A stretch of DNA of 64,000 nt, taken from positions 105,525-169,524 of the IMG/VR virus record IMGVR_UViG_3300044730_002015. One strand, 5' to 3'. Below, piece after piece: positions 40,873-49,267 of this stretch (the first letter of the stretch is position 1; each line of letters starts with the position of its first letter). The stretch comes from a virus. The notes under the pieces are model-generated. The model did no database searches, was not told the origin of the DNA, and saw only the letters and a program-made list of their open reading frames with translations. The position numbers and the translations under genes are program-made.

Positions 40873-41316
40873 TTAGCCTTTGTAGGTAATCGCAATAGCC
40901 TTTGGCTTTTTCTCTTCGGGAACACGGCGTTTGAGTTCAATGCTGAGTATTCCATTCTCCTGTTCGGCATTGACCACTTCCACGTGTTCGGCCAAGGTCC
41001 ACTGGCGTACAAAACTACGGGCACTGATGCCTCTATGCATGAATTCTACCTGTGCATCGTCTTTGGTTTGATCACCGTGTACTTTGAGCTGATTACCTTC
41101 AACCTCCACATTGATTTCGCCGGGTTTGAAACCTGCCACAGCGATTTCAATCACGAACTCGTCATCTGTGCGACGGATCATGTTGTAGGGAGGATAATTC
41201 TGCTGCACCTGATTGGCAGTAAGATTGATAAAGTTGTCAAACATGTCATCAAATCCCACACCAAAGCGGCGTATAAGAGGTAAATCGATGGTTCGTAAAG
41301 ATAGTTGATTTGTCAT
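40873..41316 (-). CDS. small heat-shock protein (Hsp20/IbpA family)
   Basis: 147 residues. Alpha-crystallin domain 'YNMIRRTDDEFVIEIAVAGF' through 'GILSIELKRRVPEEKKPKAI', with 'MHRGISARSFVRQWTLAEHV' typical of IbpA. It holds unfolding proteins for later refolding. T4-like cyanophages often have one. Strong AAAGGAGA site behind a promoter with a 5' hairpin. Confidence 0.93.
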   Translation of the reverse strand: MTNQLSLRTIDLPLIRRFGVGFDDMFDNFINLTANQVQQNYPPYNMIRRTDDEFVIEIAVAGFKPGEINVEVEGNQLKVHGDQTKDDAQVEFMHRGISARSFVRQWTLAEHVEVVNAEQENGILSIELKRRVPEEKKPKAIAITYKG

Positions 41317-41357
41317 AGCATTCTCCTTTCATTAAGCAAGATATGACTTTTGAAACC

Positions 41358-41391
41358 GTAGACCCCATTTGGGCATCTACACTATTATTTA
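41358..41391 (-). promoter_or_regulatory. promoter region and 5' hairpin of hsp20
   Basis: On the minus strand TATAATAAATA (box TAAATA at 41386-41391) is followed by a near-perfect inverted repeat at 41358-41380, then about 40 bases to the ATG. The hairpin at the 5' end recalls RNA stabilisers or thermosensors; temperature control is only a guess. Confidence 0.5.
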
Positions 41392-41431
41392 TTATACGGA
41401 TTTTGAATTATCTGTAAAGATTATTTGGCAA

Positions 41432-41659
41432 TCAATACAGTTGTTTGGGAAGTTGTTGACTGGACAGTTGTTTTTTCCAACGACGCACGGCCTGTTTTTT
41501 CTTTTGTTTGCGTATGACATTGGGTTTGGTATATTCCGCGCGGTCGCGAAGTTCCAGCAGTAGTCCGGATTCTTGGATTTTCTTTTTAAATTTACGCAGG
41601 GCCTTTTCCACATTGCCGTCGGGCACTATCACACTGCGTCCATACAATTTAGCACTCAA
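41432..41659 (-). CDS. rpsU: ribosomal protein bS21
   Basis: 75 residues: 'VPDGNVEKALRKFKKKIQES' and 'RAEYTKPNVIRKQKKKQAVR' fit bS21 well, with a basic C-terminus. bS21 helps the 30S subunit choose start sites. Phage copies are known in large aquatic phages and may replace the host protein. The start is TTG at 41659 inside the end of clpX, with GGGAG before it. Confidence 0.93.
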   Translation of the reverse strand: MSAKLYGRSVIVPDGNVEKALRKFKKKIQESGLLLELRDRAEYTKPNVIRKQKKKQAVRRWKKQLSSQQLPKQLY

Positions 41660-42860
41660 GTTTAAATTCTCCCAGGGGTTTGGGATCCACCACTAGATCC
41701 CGTGTGATATTTAGTGATTTAATGTTCTGTTTATGATATTGTCTAGCATAAAACATATGAGGTTGTAGGATACGCTCCATTTCAGCGTGCAGGCCCCTGG
41801 CTCCCGTTTTGAGTTTCAATGTGCGTTCGGCTATTTCATCAAGTGCTGTATCTTCAAAATTCAATTCAATTTTGTCAAGATCAAAAAGAAACTTGTACTG
41901 ACCTGTGTAACTATTTTTAATTTCGGTCAGGACATAAATCAACTGCTGTTTGCTTAATTCTTGGGTAGCACAGTAACTGACAAAACGTCCAATAAATTCT
42001 GGGATCAGTCCAAATTTAATTAGATCATCGGGAATACATTGGTTCAGCAAATCCGCATTGGCCTGTGTGCGAACTCGTCCCTGGAATCCAATGGTGCTTT
42101 CACTCACACGGCTTTGGATGATCTTGTCCAAGCCTACAAAAGCACCGCCTGCTATGAACAGGATGTTGCTGGTATCTACTTCAATCATTTCGGCTTGTGG
42201 ATGTTTACGATTTCCTTGCCCGGGCACACGACATTTGGTACCTTCTACCAACTTCAGCAAGGCCTGCTGTACACCTTCGCCCGAAACATCTCGACTGATA
42301 CTGGCGCTTTCGCTTTTTCTAGAAATCTTATCAATTTCATCGATAAACACTATACCGCGCTCGGCACGAGCCACATCTCCCTTGGATTGCTGTAGTAATC
42401 TACTAATCATGGTTTCCACATCATCGCCTACATAGCCTGCTTCGGTGAGACTGGTGGCATCAGCGATGACAAAAGGTACATCTAGGTATTTGGCGATAGT
42501 TTTAGCCAATAGTGTTTTACCAGATCCTGTGGGACCAAGGACCAGCACATTAGACTTTTCAACTTCGATGCTTTTGACATGATTGTCGATTCGTTTGTAA
42601 TGATTGGTCACTGCTACACTGATAGAGATTTTGGCCTGCTCTTGTCCAATTACATATTGATCAAGATACTGTTTGATAGCAGTGGGGTCTAGTTCTATAG
42701 ATTTTACTTCTTTATCTTCAAGTTTTTCTTCTTTGAGAAGATCATCACAAAAAGACACACACTCGTTACATATACCAACATCTGTACCGACTATGAGTTT
42801 TTTTACTTGATCTTTGTGCTTGCCACAGAAACTACAGTTATCGAAGGTTTTATTGGTCAT
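41649..42860 (-). CDS. clpX: ClpX, ATPase of the ClpXP protease
   Basis: 403 residues, complete. Zinc-binding domain with Cys9, 12, 31, 34; Walker A 'GPTGSGKT' at 109-116; pore loop 'AGYVGDD' at 141-147; Walker B 'IVFIDEIDK'; RKH loop 'GQGNRKHPQ'; 'STIGFQG' near 257 is the IGF loop that docks on ClpP; sensor-2 'TGARGLHAE'. So it should bind a ClpP, either the phage ones at 24400 and 24999 or the host's. With ClpS it makes a nearly full proteolysis set. Begins directly after the stop of the 42861 gene. Confidence 0.97.
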   Translation of the reverse strand: MTNKTFDNCSFCGKHKDQVKKLIVGTDVGICNECVSFCDDLLKEEKLEDKEVKSIELDPTAIKQYLDQYVIGQEQAKISISVAVTNHYKRIDNHVKSIEVEKSNVLVLGPTGSGKTLLAKTIAKYLDVPFVIADATSLTEAGYVGDDVETMISRLLQQSKGDVARAERGIVFIDEIDKISRKSESASISRDVSGEGVQQALLKLVEGTKCRVPGQGNRKHPQAEMIEVDTSNILFIAGGAFVGLDKIIQSRVSESTIGFQGRVRTQANADLLNQCIPDDLIKFGLIPEFIGRFVSYCATQELSKQQLIYVLTEIKNSYTGQYKFLFDLDKIELNFEDTALDEIAERTLKLKTGARGLHAEMERILQPHMFYARQYHKQNIKSLNITRDLVVDPKPLGEFKLEC

Positions 42861-44453
42861 TTATTTTTTCAAGGTTATATCACGGGCCAAGATATTTTGC
42901 AATTGAGCACGCTCGCTGTCGCTTAGTAGTTCAGGATCATATTCACCGCTGGCAATTTTCTCGATTAGGTATTCTATGTAATTCTTATCGTAACTATATG
43001 TATCTGTGGTATTTTTGTCAATCTCTATCCATTGGTTACCATTGTATTTGAACAATTTAGTAGGCAAATAATCTACACGTAAAAACTGATCACCTTTTTC
43101 TGCAAACTTTGGCCACTCGACCCCAAATCTCACATTGGCCGGATCATCATTGGTATCTTCTTTAATTTTGATCTTTGAATTCCACAATTCTGGATGCATA
43201 GACATCAATGCTTCACGACGCCAAAGTTTGCCTTGATAATCTATGTACTCGGCATCTAAATCAATGTCGTTATTTCTGCTAGATTGAGACTGCATAAATT
43301 TCTGGATCACAGTAGGAACAGATTCTTGAGTGTCCTCATCTTGGGTTATATCGTCAATGACTGGCGATTCATCAACTTTGGTTGGATCTAGGACTTGGGC
43401 GGGCAGAGGTTGGGGTATTGAAGAGTCCGGAACCATTGGCTGATCATTTGGTTGTACAGGTTCAATGGGTCCAAGGGCAGCAGGTTCTGCGGTGGCAGGC
43501 TCTGCAGTCTGCGGTACTGATTGAGGTACAGGTTCTTTGCGTTTGAAACGGGATTGAACACGCTGAACCAATCCTCTACCACTCTGGGCCATACCATCAA
43601 TAAAATCAATAAGTTTGCGTTCATATCCTTGTTCCTTGTGGTTGTTTTCTGGATCAGGCTGAGGTATAGGTTCATTTCGTAAACGTGCAACCAGGCCCGA
43701 GCGATGCCACTGCATTGATTCTGTGGCAGCCAACACCATCATGATGGCCAAGGGATCAAACACAGCCACTATGATGATAATGACCCAACGCACGGCCTTT
43801 TCCAAAAGATTGGCATCGGGGTTGTCGCCGTAGATCAGTGCGGCAATATACTTGATTGGACCAACTTCGGCTTCAACTTTGCGCACTTCTGATGCTATGG
43901 GTGCGCGGACTTCATTTAGTTTGGCGATCTCAGCCTGTGCCCTGCCGATGTCTGCTTGCAGTGTGCCACGCTCTCTGGCTTGATTGCGTCTCAAGGCCGC
44001 AGCCTTGTCTGCGCCTTTTTCGTCCGATGAACGAGCCATGGTCTGATCCACGGCTTCGTCCATTTGCTGCAGGGCCTTGCGAGCGGCTGCAATATTGTCA
44101 CGCTGTGTTTTGATCTTTTCATCTACCAGACTGAGTTTGGCCTGCACATCTCCCGAGGGTATGGCCTGATCAAGGTGTGCTTTGCTGAGAAAGCCAAAGA
44201 TACCCATGCTGGTCAACAGCATGAGGAAGAACACAGCAGGCACCAAGTAGGCCTTCATTATGGGGCGGCACAGGCGCCAGTATTGGTGCAACCATACAGT
44301 GATGGCTACTTTGGCTACCTCCAGCGCTCCACCCATGATAATGATTGGAATCACAGCTGCGGCAAAGATAGCAGTGAGACCTATGATGCTGTACCAGGCT
44401 GCTATAACACTGAGACTGAGTGCTATGAATAATATTAGATAACTTAAGAACAT
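42861..44453 (-). CDS. large membrane/coiled-coil protein
   Basis: 530 residues. Two or three N-terminal membrane helices ('AIFAAAVIPIIIMGGALEVA', 'VFFLMLLTSMGIFGFL'), a coiled coil of about 110 residues, another membrane helix 'VRWVIIIIVAVFDPLAIMMV', then a Pro/Glu-rich cytoplasmic tail with 'DYQGKLWRREALMSMHPELW'. Found as a conserved unknown in marine myophages. ATG 5 bases after TAAATA. Confidence 0.75.
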   Translation of the reverse strand: MFLSYLILFIALSLSVIAAWYSIIGLTAIFAAAVIPIIIMGGALEVAKVAITVWLHQYWRLCRPIMKAYLVPAVFFLMLLTSMGIFGFLSKAHLDQAIPSGDVQAKLSLVDEKIKTQRDNIAAARKALQQMDEAVDQTMARSSDEKGADKAAALRRNQARERGTLQADIGRAQAEIAKLNEVRAPIASEVRKVEAEVGPIKYIAALIYGDNPDANLLEKAVRWVIIIIVAVFDPLAIMMVLAATESMQWHRSGLVARLRNEPIPQPDPENNHKEQGYERKLIDFIDGMAQSGRGLVQRVQSRFKRKEPVPQSVPQTAEPATAEPAALGPIEPVQPNDQPMVPDSSIPQPLPAQVLDPTKVDESPVIDDITQDEDTQESVPTVIQKFMQSQSSRNNDIDLDAEYIDYQGKLWRREALMSMHPELWNSKIKIKEDTNDDPANVRFGVEWPKFAEKGDQFLRVDYLPTKLFKYNGNQWIEIDKNTTDTYSYDKNYIEYLIEKIASGEYDPELLSDSERAQLQNILARDITLKK

Positions 44454-44458
44454 AAGAA

Positions 44459-44464
44459 TATTTA
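44459..44464 (-). promoter_or_regulatory. late-type TAAATA box, 5 nt before the ATG at 44453
   Basis: CTAAATA on the minus strand, 5 bases to ATG, overlapping the stop of the gene upstream. Confidence 0.5.
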
Positions 44465-44842
44465 GCGGTTCACAAACTTGTGATTCAAACCATGTTTCAG
44501 CACGATTTTGAACACCCAGGGCAAACTGGGCACATCAAACCACACAGGCACAGCATCCAAACGATGGAATATCTTGTGGTTATTGTGCCGGAAAACAGTG
44601 TTGATATGGTGTGTCATGCGTTTCATACGGCTGAGTTTTAATTTCCTTAACACACGCTTTTGACTGCCAAATCCCTGCCTACCAAATTCTCTGGCGGCAT
44701 CGTGCAAGATATCATACCATTGTGCTGTGCTGGTGATTTCAAAAACAACACGGTGCATAACTCCGAGACCCGTTGATTCTAAGGAGGACAATTCTTCATT
44801 ACATAATGATTTAGCATTAGCGGTAAGATGACTGTCAGACAT
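44462..44842 (-). CDS. hypothetical basic protein
   Basis: 126 residues from 'MSDSHLTANAKSLCNEE' with an AAAGGA site. The C-terminal half is basic and His-rich ('KLSRMKRMTHHINTVFRHNN'). Function unknown; could bind nucleic acid. Confidence 0.6.
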   Translation of the reverse strand: MSDSHLTANAKSLCNEELSSLESTGLGVMHRVVFEITSTAQWYDILHDAAREFGRQGFGSQKRVLRKLKLSRMKRMTHHINTVFRHNNHKIFHRLDAVPVWFDVPSLPWVFKIVLKHGLNHKFVNR

Positions 44843-45050
44843 AGATCCTTTCACTGATCCTCTTTTTAGGGCGTAACTTTGCTTCACAGGGAAACAATTT
44901 CGACATCTGCTGGCGGGAAATCGCAGATACCAAAGCAGTGCTCCAACCTCGTGGACTTACAGATCTTCGCCGCGGAACTCAAACGATACGGGTGTTATAC
45001 CGCATCTCGCTCCATAATCCAGCCACTGATCCCGGGTATGCTTGATAATA
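44843..45050 (+). other. 208-base stretch without a clear gene
   Basis: No minus-strand frame fits. A plus-strand frame stays open from a TTG at 44879 to 45094 ('LVDLQIFAAELKRYGCYTAS' in the middle), protein-like in composition, but it has no ribosome site and runs into the opposite gene. Left unassigned. Confidence 0.3.
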
Positions 45051-45326
45051 CTAACTGTTTTTCCACTCGCTGTCAATGTCTTCTGGTGGAATGATCTCAC
45101 CGCCAAATCTCAATCTAAACAACATGGCCTGTGAAGGATCATCGATGTGTAGTATCAAACAGTTCATCAACATCGAAGTTGTTTCTATGGTCCACCCGCG
45201 GCCAGTGACCTGTGCAGATCGCCAGGCCAATCTTGGTCCTAGATTTTCTTGCAGCCATTGATAGACCTGTAGAAAACTGACCTTATCCTCGGCGTTCTGA
45301 TCAGTCAACTTGATGGTGGTGTGCAT
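45051..45326 (-). CDS. small LRW-tail family protein, tandem copy 1
   Basis: 91 residues: 'MHTTIKLTDQNAEDKVSFLQ', a helix 'VYQWLQENLGPRLAWRSAQV', a strand 'GRGWTIETT', and the tail 'HIDDPSQAMLFRLRFGGEII'. The tail 'D----A-LF-LR(W/F)' is shared by the next genes. Function unknown. Confidence 0.7.
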   Translation of the reverse strand: MHTTIKLTDQNAEDKVSFLQVYQWLQENLGPRLAWRSAQVTGRGWTIETTSMLMNCLILHIDDPSQAMLFRLRFGGEIIPPEDIDSEWKNS

Positions 45327-45580
45327 TCGGGGAATCTCATGATCAGCACAGTGACAAACTTATCCAATTCTTTCCTGCTGTGAAAATACCACTGGTCAAA
45401 GGCCATGCGGCGTATTTCGGGTTGATTCTCTGTATTGGCCACCGCCCACTCAATCACTTCCATCCAATCGTAGCCGCGCTCTTCCCTGCCGTAGTCGCGA
45501 TCAACATAGGCCAGTTCGTCCACGATCTGCAGACAATGCCAGCGGCCTTGGCGACTGTAACAGCACACAATGTCGCTCAC
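45305..45580 (-). CDS. small LRW-tail family protein, tandem copy 2 (diverged)
   Basis: 91 residues from a GTG at 45580 that overlaps the previous stop. 'DWMEVIEWAVANTENQPEIR' and 'WYFHSRKELDKFVTVLIMRF' keep the helix and tail layout but RF replaces RW. Confidence 0.6.
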   Translation of the reverse strand: MSDIVCCYSRQGRWHCLQIVDELAYVDRDYGREERGYDWMEVIEWAVANTENQPEIRRMAFDQWYFHSRKELDKFVTVLIMRFPECTPPSS

Positions 45581-45774
45581 TGTTGTATCCGCCCGCCCCA
45601 GCGCAGGATATAGAGCATGGCGTCAAATTCATCGACGAAATAAATGGTCATGACATCAGCATCTGCATAGTAGTTCCATCTGCGACTGGGTCGGCCATAA
45701 GTTTCAAGCAGCCAACTGGACATTTTGTCCCAGTCACGGCTGGTTTCAAAATCAGGAGATATTACTGTGACCAT
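45577..45774 (-). CDS. small LRW-tail family protein, tandem copy 3
   Basis: 65 residues: 'WDKMSSWLLETYGRPSRRWN' then 'YFVDEFDAMLYILRWGGRIQ'. Starts within the last codons of copy 4. Confidence 0.7.
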   Translation of the reverse strand: MVTVISPDFETSRDWDKMSSWLLETYGRPSRRWNYYADADVMTIYFVDEFDAMLYILRWGGRIQQ

Positions 45775-45944
45775 CTCAACTTGAACAGCGTGGCCTGTAT
45801 GGGATCTCGGAATTTGAAATACAGTCGGTCCGCGGGCCAGGCTGATTCTATTTCATAGTTTTCCACGCCCACATTGTCCTGGCACCATTCTACTGCCTCG
45901 ATCAAACGATCGTATCCTTGCAATTCTAGATTAACGGAAATCAT
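45762..45944 (-). CDS. small LRW-tail family protein, tandem copy 4
   Basis: 60 residues from 'MISVNLELQGYDRLIEAVEW' with 'SAWPADRLYFKFRDPIQATL' and the end 'FKLRWSQ'. It begins two bases after the DNA-ligase stop, so the array lies downstream of ligase. Confidence 0.7.
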   Translation of the reverse strand: MISVNLELQGYDRLIEAVEWCQDNVGVENYEIESAWPADRLYFKFRDPIQATLFKLRWSQ

Positions 45945-45945
45945 A

Positions 45946-47253
45946 CTAAATTTTCTCCCCGGGTTCAAAGCCACGGAATCGCAGGAATCTTGGAAAACGT
46001 AGACTGTATGTGCCATCTTGATTCTGTGTCACAGCGTCGGCGCGGATCTCTACCATGTTACCAATGACAGCAGTCCTATGATTCCATATGCTGTCGCGAA
46101 GGCTATCAGTAAAACCACTGCCAACATTAACACAAATTTCACGAGTATCGTCAGTGCCCTTACAGACCAAGGCACCAAGCCTGCCCTGATTTTTGCCTGT
46201 GCCAACTTCAACATCTTGAACCTCCAGGGTAACTTCAATAAAAGGCTTAGACTTCAGCCAAGCAGTGCTACGTTTACATTCATACACAGCATCGGGATCC
46301 TTGATCATGATGCCTTCGTAGCCGCCGGCTATGGCCTGCTGATTTATTTCACGGAAACGCCGTTGTCCCGCCGCACTGTCTAAATCCACTAACTCATGGC
46401 TCAAGACCTGAACATTGGGCAAGCGATCACGCACTGAGTGATGCCATCCTACCAAGGCTTGTGTGCGACTTTGTTGTGGGTCTTCTGACACACCTTTTTG
46501 GAACTCTTCCAGTGTTAGTCTATCAAACAAGTGCAACACTGAATCATCGGCCTGCACATCGCTTTTACGATGCACCTGCCGCATGAGATCCTGGAATGAA
46601 CTAGACATAACTTCACCGTCGTAGACCCAGGGTTCTGTGAGTGTGCCAGCGATGGATTCAAACTGCTGTCGTATGCGCTCGAAGTTGACGAACTCTTTGC
46701 CGTTGCGGCTGTATTGGTTAACACGGCCATCGGGGTGTACGATAGTGACCACACGCACTCCGTCTAGTTTGACCTCCACCATCTTTTCACCTGCGATCTT
46801 GCTTTCGTGGTTGGCACCATCGTGCGCCAACTGCACAGCAAACACAGGCACGATCTCTTGCTTGAACAATTGCTGTGCCACATCATTGATGGTCTTTTCT
46901 GACACACCACAGCGCAGATCCTTGATCAAGATACGTCTGTACCAACCATTCCACTGGGCCTCAGTGGCCTGGCGCATGGCATCAGCAATGGCATCACGGG
47001 CCGCATCACCAGTGAGTTCACGGGTGGCCAGTTTTCGAGCAAGTTCACAGAACTCTGCCCAACCCAGTCCCGATCCTGACTGTTTAGATTCTGCTACTTT
47101 TTTCACACCAAAGGTTATCATGGCATCGTAGGCCATACGTGCGCCTTGTGCAAACTCGCCATCCACACCTTGCTGGGTCAACACCTGCTCAACTATGGCC
47201 TGTTTGGCCAACCTACTGGCGTCTGATTCCAACTGCTCAATGATCGTGTTCAT
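45946..47253 (-). CDS. ATP-dependent DNA ligase (T4 gp30-like)
   Basis: 435 residues from 'MNTIIEQLESDASRL'. The AMP-accepting Lys is in 'VEVKLDGVRVV', followed by 'EPWVYDGEVM', 'GGYEGIMIKDPDA' and 'AWLKSKPFIE', the ordered nucleotidyltransferase motifs, and then an OB domain. An N-terminal helical domain gives the T4 type. It seals nicks in replication and repair. An ATG 90 bases upstream is not favoured because it overlaps the neighbouring gene's end. Confidence 0.95.
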   Translation of the reverse strand: MNTIIEQLESDASRLAKQAIVEQVLTQQGVDGEFAQGARMAYDAMITFGVKKVAESKQSGSGLGWAEFCELARKLATRELTGDAARDAIADAMRQATEAQWNGWYRRILIKDLRCGVSEKTINDVAQQLFKQEIVPVFAVQLAHDGANHESKIAGEKMVEVKLDGVRVVTIVHPDGRVNQYSRNGKEFVNFERIRQQFESIAGTLTEPWVYDGEVMSSSFQDLMRQVHRKSDVQADDSVLHLFDRLTLEEFQKGVSEDPQQSRTQALVGWHHSVRDRLPNVQVLSHELVDLDSAAGQRRFREINQQAIAGGYEGIMIKDPDAVYECKRSTAWLKSKPFIEVTLEVQDVEVGTGKNQGRLGALVCKGTDDTREICVNVGSGFTDSLRDSIWNHRTAVIGNMVEIRADAVTQNQDGTYSLRFPRFLRFRGFEPGEKI

Positions 47254-47290
47254 AGTGTATAGTGTATTGTCAAGAGTAATTATTGGGCAA

Positions 47291-47599
47291 CTACCTAATC
47301 CTATCGAGCGGTAAATGACGCTCTTGTATAATCTGTTGTACAAATTCTAACAATTCATCCGCAGTCCAACCATTATCTAACCACTCGGTTTCCCATTCAT
47401 CCACCATCCATAACATCTCGCGATTCTGCGTCTTAATGATATTTTCAAGACGTTTGATATGCGGTGTTGGGCCTTCAAATAGGTAACAAAACCGCGCTTC
47501 ACCACCCCAGGAGCCAGTGTAATCTTTTTCCCGGCGATCGTAATCATTGGTTATACCAAAACCCAATCGGAAAGGTCCAGGCAGGATATAGAAATACAT
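47291..47599 (-). CDS. GIY-YIG/T5orf172-like protein
   Basis: 102 residues: 'MYFYILPGPFRLGFGITNDY' then 'DRREKDYTGSWGGEARFCYL' and 'HIKRLENIIKTQ' follow the GIY-YIG core pattern (Tyr, Gly, Arg, Glu). Such small proteins may be nucleases or only DNA binders. The ATG is in a TGATG overlap with the ParB-like gene. Confidence 0.65.
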   Translation of the reverse strand: MYFYILPGPFRLGFGITNDYDRREKDYTGSWGGEARFCYLFEGPTPHIKRLENIIKTQNREMLWMVDEWETEWLDNGWTADELLEFVQQIIQERHLPLDRIR

Positions 47600-48732
47600 C
47601 ACGCGGCCTTTTTCTGTTTCCACATTGATTTGATATCATCATCAATAAAATCCAGAATTTTTCCAAATCGGTCTAACATAGGTTTTGGGATAGACTGCTT
47701 GCCTCCTAGTTTTTGATACAGCATAACCAAAAGAGGAGCGATGCAATCGTCTTGCCAGTCTACTTCGTACCCATAAGTGTGTTTACCCCACCGACGATGA
47801 GCACCATGACACGCCTCATGGAATTGTGCGATTCCTGCAAAATAATGCTGTAGAATACCTGCAAGTTCACCTAGGAATTTGTCAGTCAACGGTATTTTAG
47901 CCGAACGGAAACTTTTTACAATGTCTGTGATCATAAACCACAATGCACCATTTATCTCGTCATAATGGAAATAGTCATTGTGGAATTTGCAACATATCTC
48001 AAGAGTTTCCTCGTCTAAGTTTAATGCTTGCATATGAGTAAACGTACCCGGCTTGCCCACAAACTGACTTTCTTTGTCCACAGGATAGCAATGGTGTTTT
48101 TCGCATATCAATTGTTTGCGCCAGGCCTCGAGATCTTCGGGATCGGTGCTGTTATCTATTCTCTTGCTCAAAACTTTGGTGCGATGCTCATACCAAGGAG
48201 AAATCTTTTTCTTGCCTTTACCATTGATCAGTGCAAAGGCTTTGCGAGCAAAAGCCTTGCTGGTAGTTTCTATATACAGCACTGGAACTTCTACTTGGCG
48301 CCAATCTTTTTCGCCATCAAATATACCGGCATCAATTAAAGCCGCAGTCAGTGTACCAGAATGCTGGCCATCTACAGCGTGATATTCTTCGGCTCCTGGA
48401 ATTTTGACACAATAGATTACCTGTAGTAGGCTCGGATTGAATGTACCCACTGCGGCAATCTTGGTGCAATGGCCGCAATCCAATTCACGTTGGATGTCTT
48501 CATCAATTTCAATGCATCCAAGTTTAACCATCTTGACCAATGGTCGCAATTTGGGATCAATCTTGATCCCTTGTTGCTGATATTCCTGTACAAGTTTCTG
48601 CCATTTTTTGGCGCTTTGGAGTTCTAACATTCTGTCGGCCAGAGTGACTGTCTTGCTCACTGTCTGAGCCAAAGGATTGCGGTGCTTCATGATATTAGGA
48701 ATGCGAACTACTTGTTCATATATTGGTAACAT
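47599..48732 (-). CDS. ParB/Srx-fold protein
   Basis: 377 residues from 'MLPIYEQVVRIPNI' with AGGAGA before it. 'AEEYHAVDGQHSGTLTAALI' is the 'vDGqHR--A' core of the ParB/sulfiredoxin fold (here HSG in place of HR). 'AFALINGKGKKKISPWYEHR' is another part seen in DGQHR-type proteins. Helical C-terminus. Possible roles are DNA binding or NTP-dependent switch; uncertain. Confidence 0.75.
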   Translation of the reverse strand: MLPIYEQVVRIPNIMKHRNPLAQTVSKTVTLADRMLELQSAKKWQKLVQEYQQQGIKIDPKLRPLVKMVKLGCIEIDEDIQRELDCGHCTKIAAVGTFNPSLLQVIYCVKIPGAEEYHAVDGQHSGTLTAALIDAGIFDGEKDWRQVEVPVLYIETTSKAFARKAFALINGKGKKKISPWYEHRTKVLSKRIDNSTDPEDLEAWRKQLICEKHHCYPVDKESQFVGKPGTFTHMQALNLDEETLEICCKFHNDYFHYDEINGALWFMITDIVKSFRSAKIPLTDKFLGELAGILQHYFAGIAQFHEACHGAHRRWGKHTYGYEVDWQDDCIAPLLVMLYQKLGGKQSIPKPMLDRFGKILDFIDDDIKSMWKQKKAA

Positions 48733-48746
48733 TTCTTTTCTCCTGG

Positions 48747-48986
48747 TCAAAACCTAAGTATAGTACCTATTGAATAAATGGTCAACAACCCAACATTCAC
48801 TGTTATCATTGCACCGTCACGGATCCTGCAGGCCCACCAAACAAAAACTGCTGACCCCAGATTTAACAACCAAACATTCCAGGGCTGGATATCCACACTG
48901 GTCAACACCGCACCGGCCAGGGTCAAAACAGTGCCAATCCATTTCAACTGCCAAGTAAAATTCCTGTAATCAGGTTTAGTAAACAT
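48747..48986 (-). CDS. three-helix membrane protein
   Basis: 79 residues from 'MFTKPDYRNFTWQLKW': helices 'WIGTVLTLAGAVLTSVDI', 'WLLNLGSAVFVWWACRI' and 'MITVNVGLLTIYSIGTIL'. A small unknown family in marine myophages. Overlaps the gene upstream by 11 bases. Confidence 0.7.
   Translation of the reverse strand: MFTKPDYRNFTWQLKWIGTVLTLAGAVLTSVDIQPWNVWLLNLGSAVFVWWACRIRDGAMITVNVGLLTIYSIGTILRF
48757..48785 (-). promoter_or_regulatory. sigma70-like promoter (TTGACC-17-TATACT)
   Basis: -35 TTGACC at 48780-48785 and -10 TATACT at 48757-48762, inside the 3' end of the membrane-protein gene. Drives the ParB-like gene. Confidence 0.7.
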
Positions 48987-49230
48987 AGATAGCTGCCGAA
49001 CGGGCATCACGTTTGAGGCAGGTGCTTCGCTGCCAGTCGTGCCTGGGTCCGCGGTATTTCACGCTGATGATTCGGCCTGGACTGCAGAGTCGGATCAGGC
49101 GTTTGATTTGGGCCAACTGATCTAAGGGCACGCCCTTGACTGTGCTGGATTCTGTGGCTGGACTTAGGTAAGTGTTGACTAACTTACGCTGATCTTGGCT
49201 GAGAGCAAATGTATATAAAAATTTATCCAT
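48976..49230 (-). CDS. small conserved hypothetical protein
   Basis: 84 residues from 'MDKFLYTFALSQDQRKLVNT': helical first half, then 'IKRLIRLCSPGRIISVKYRG' and a basic end. First behind the promoter at 49237, with an AT-rich leader too short for a good ribosome site. Confidence 0.65.
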   Translation of the reverse strand: MDKFLYTFALSQDQRKLVNTYLSPATESSTVKGVPLDQLAQIKRLIRLCSPGRIISVKYRGPRHDWQRSTCLKRDARSAAIYVY

Positions 49231-49236
49231 ACACCA

Positions 49237-49265
49237 AGTATAACACAAGGTGATTTATTGGTCTA
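49237..49265 (-). promoter_or_regulatory. sigma70-like promoter (TAGACC-17-TATACT)
   Basis: -35 TAGACC at 49260-49265 and -10 TATACT at 49237-49242. Confidence 0.6.
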
Positions 49266-49267
49266 CC

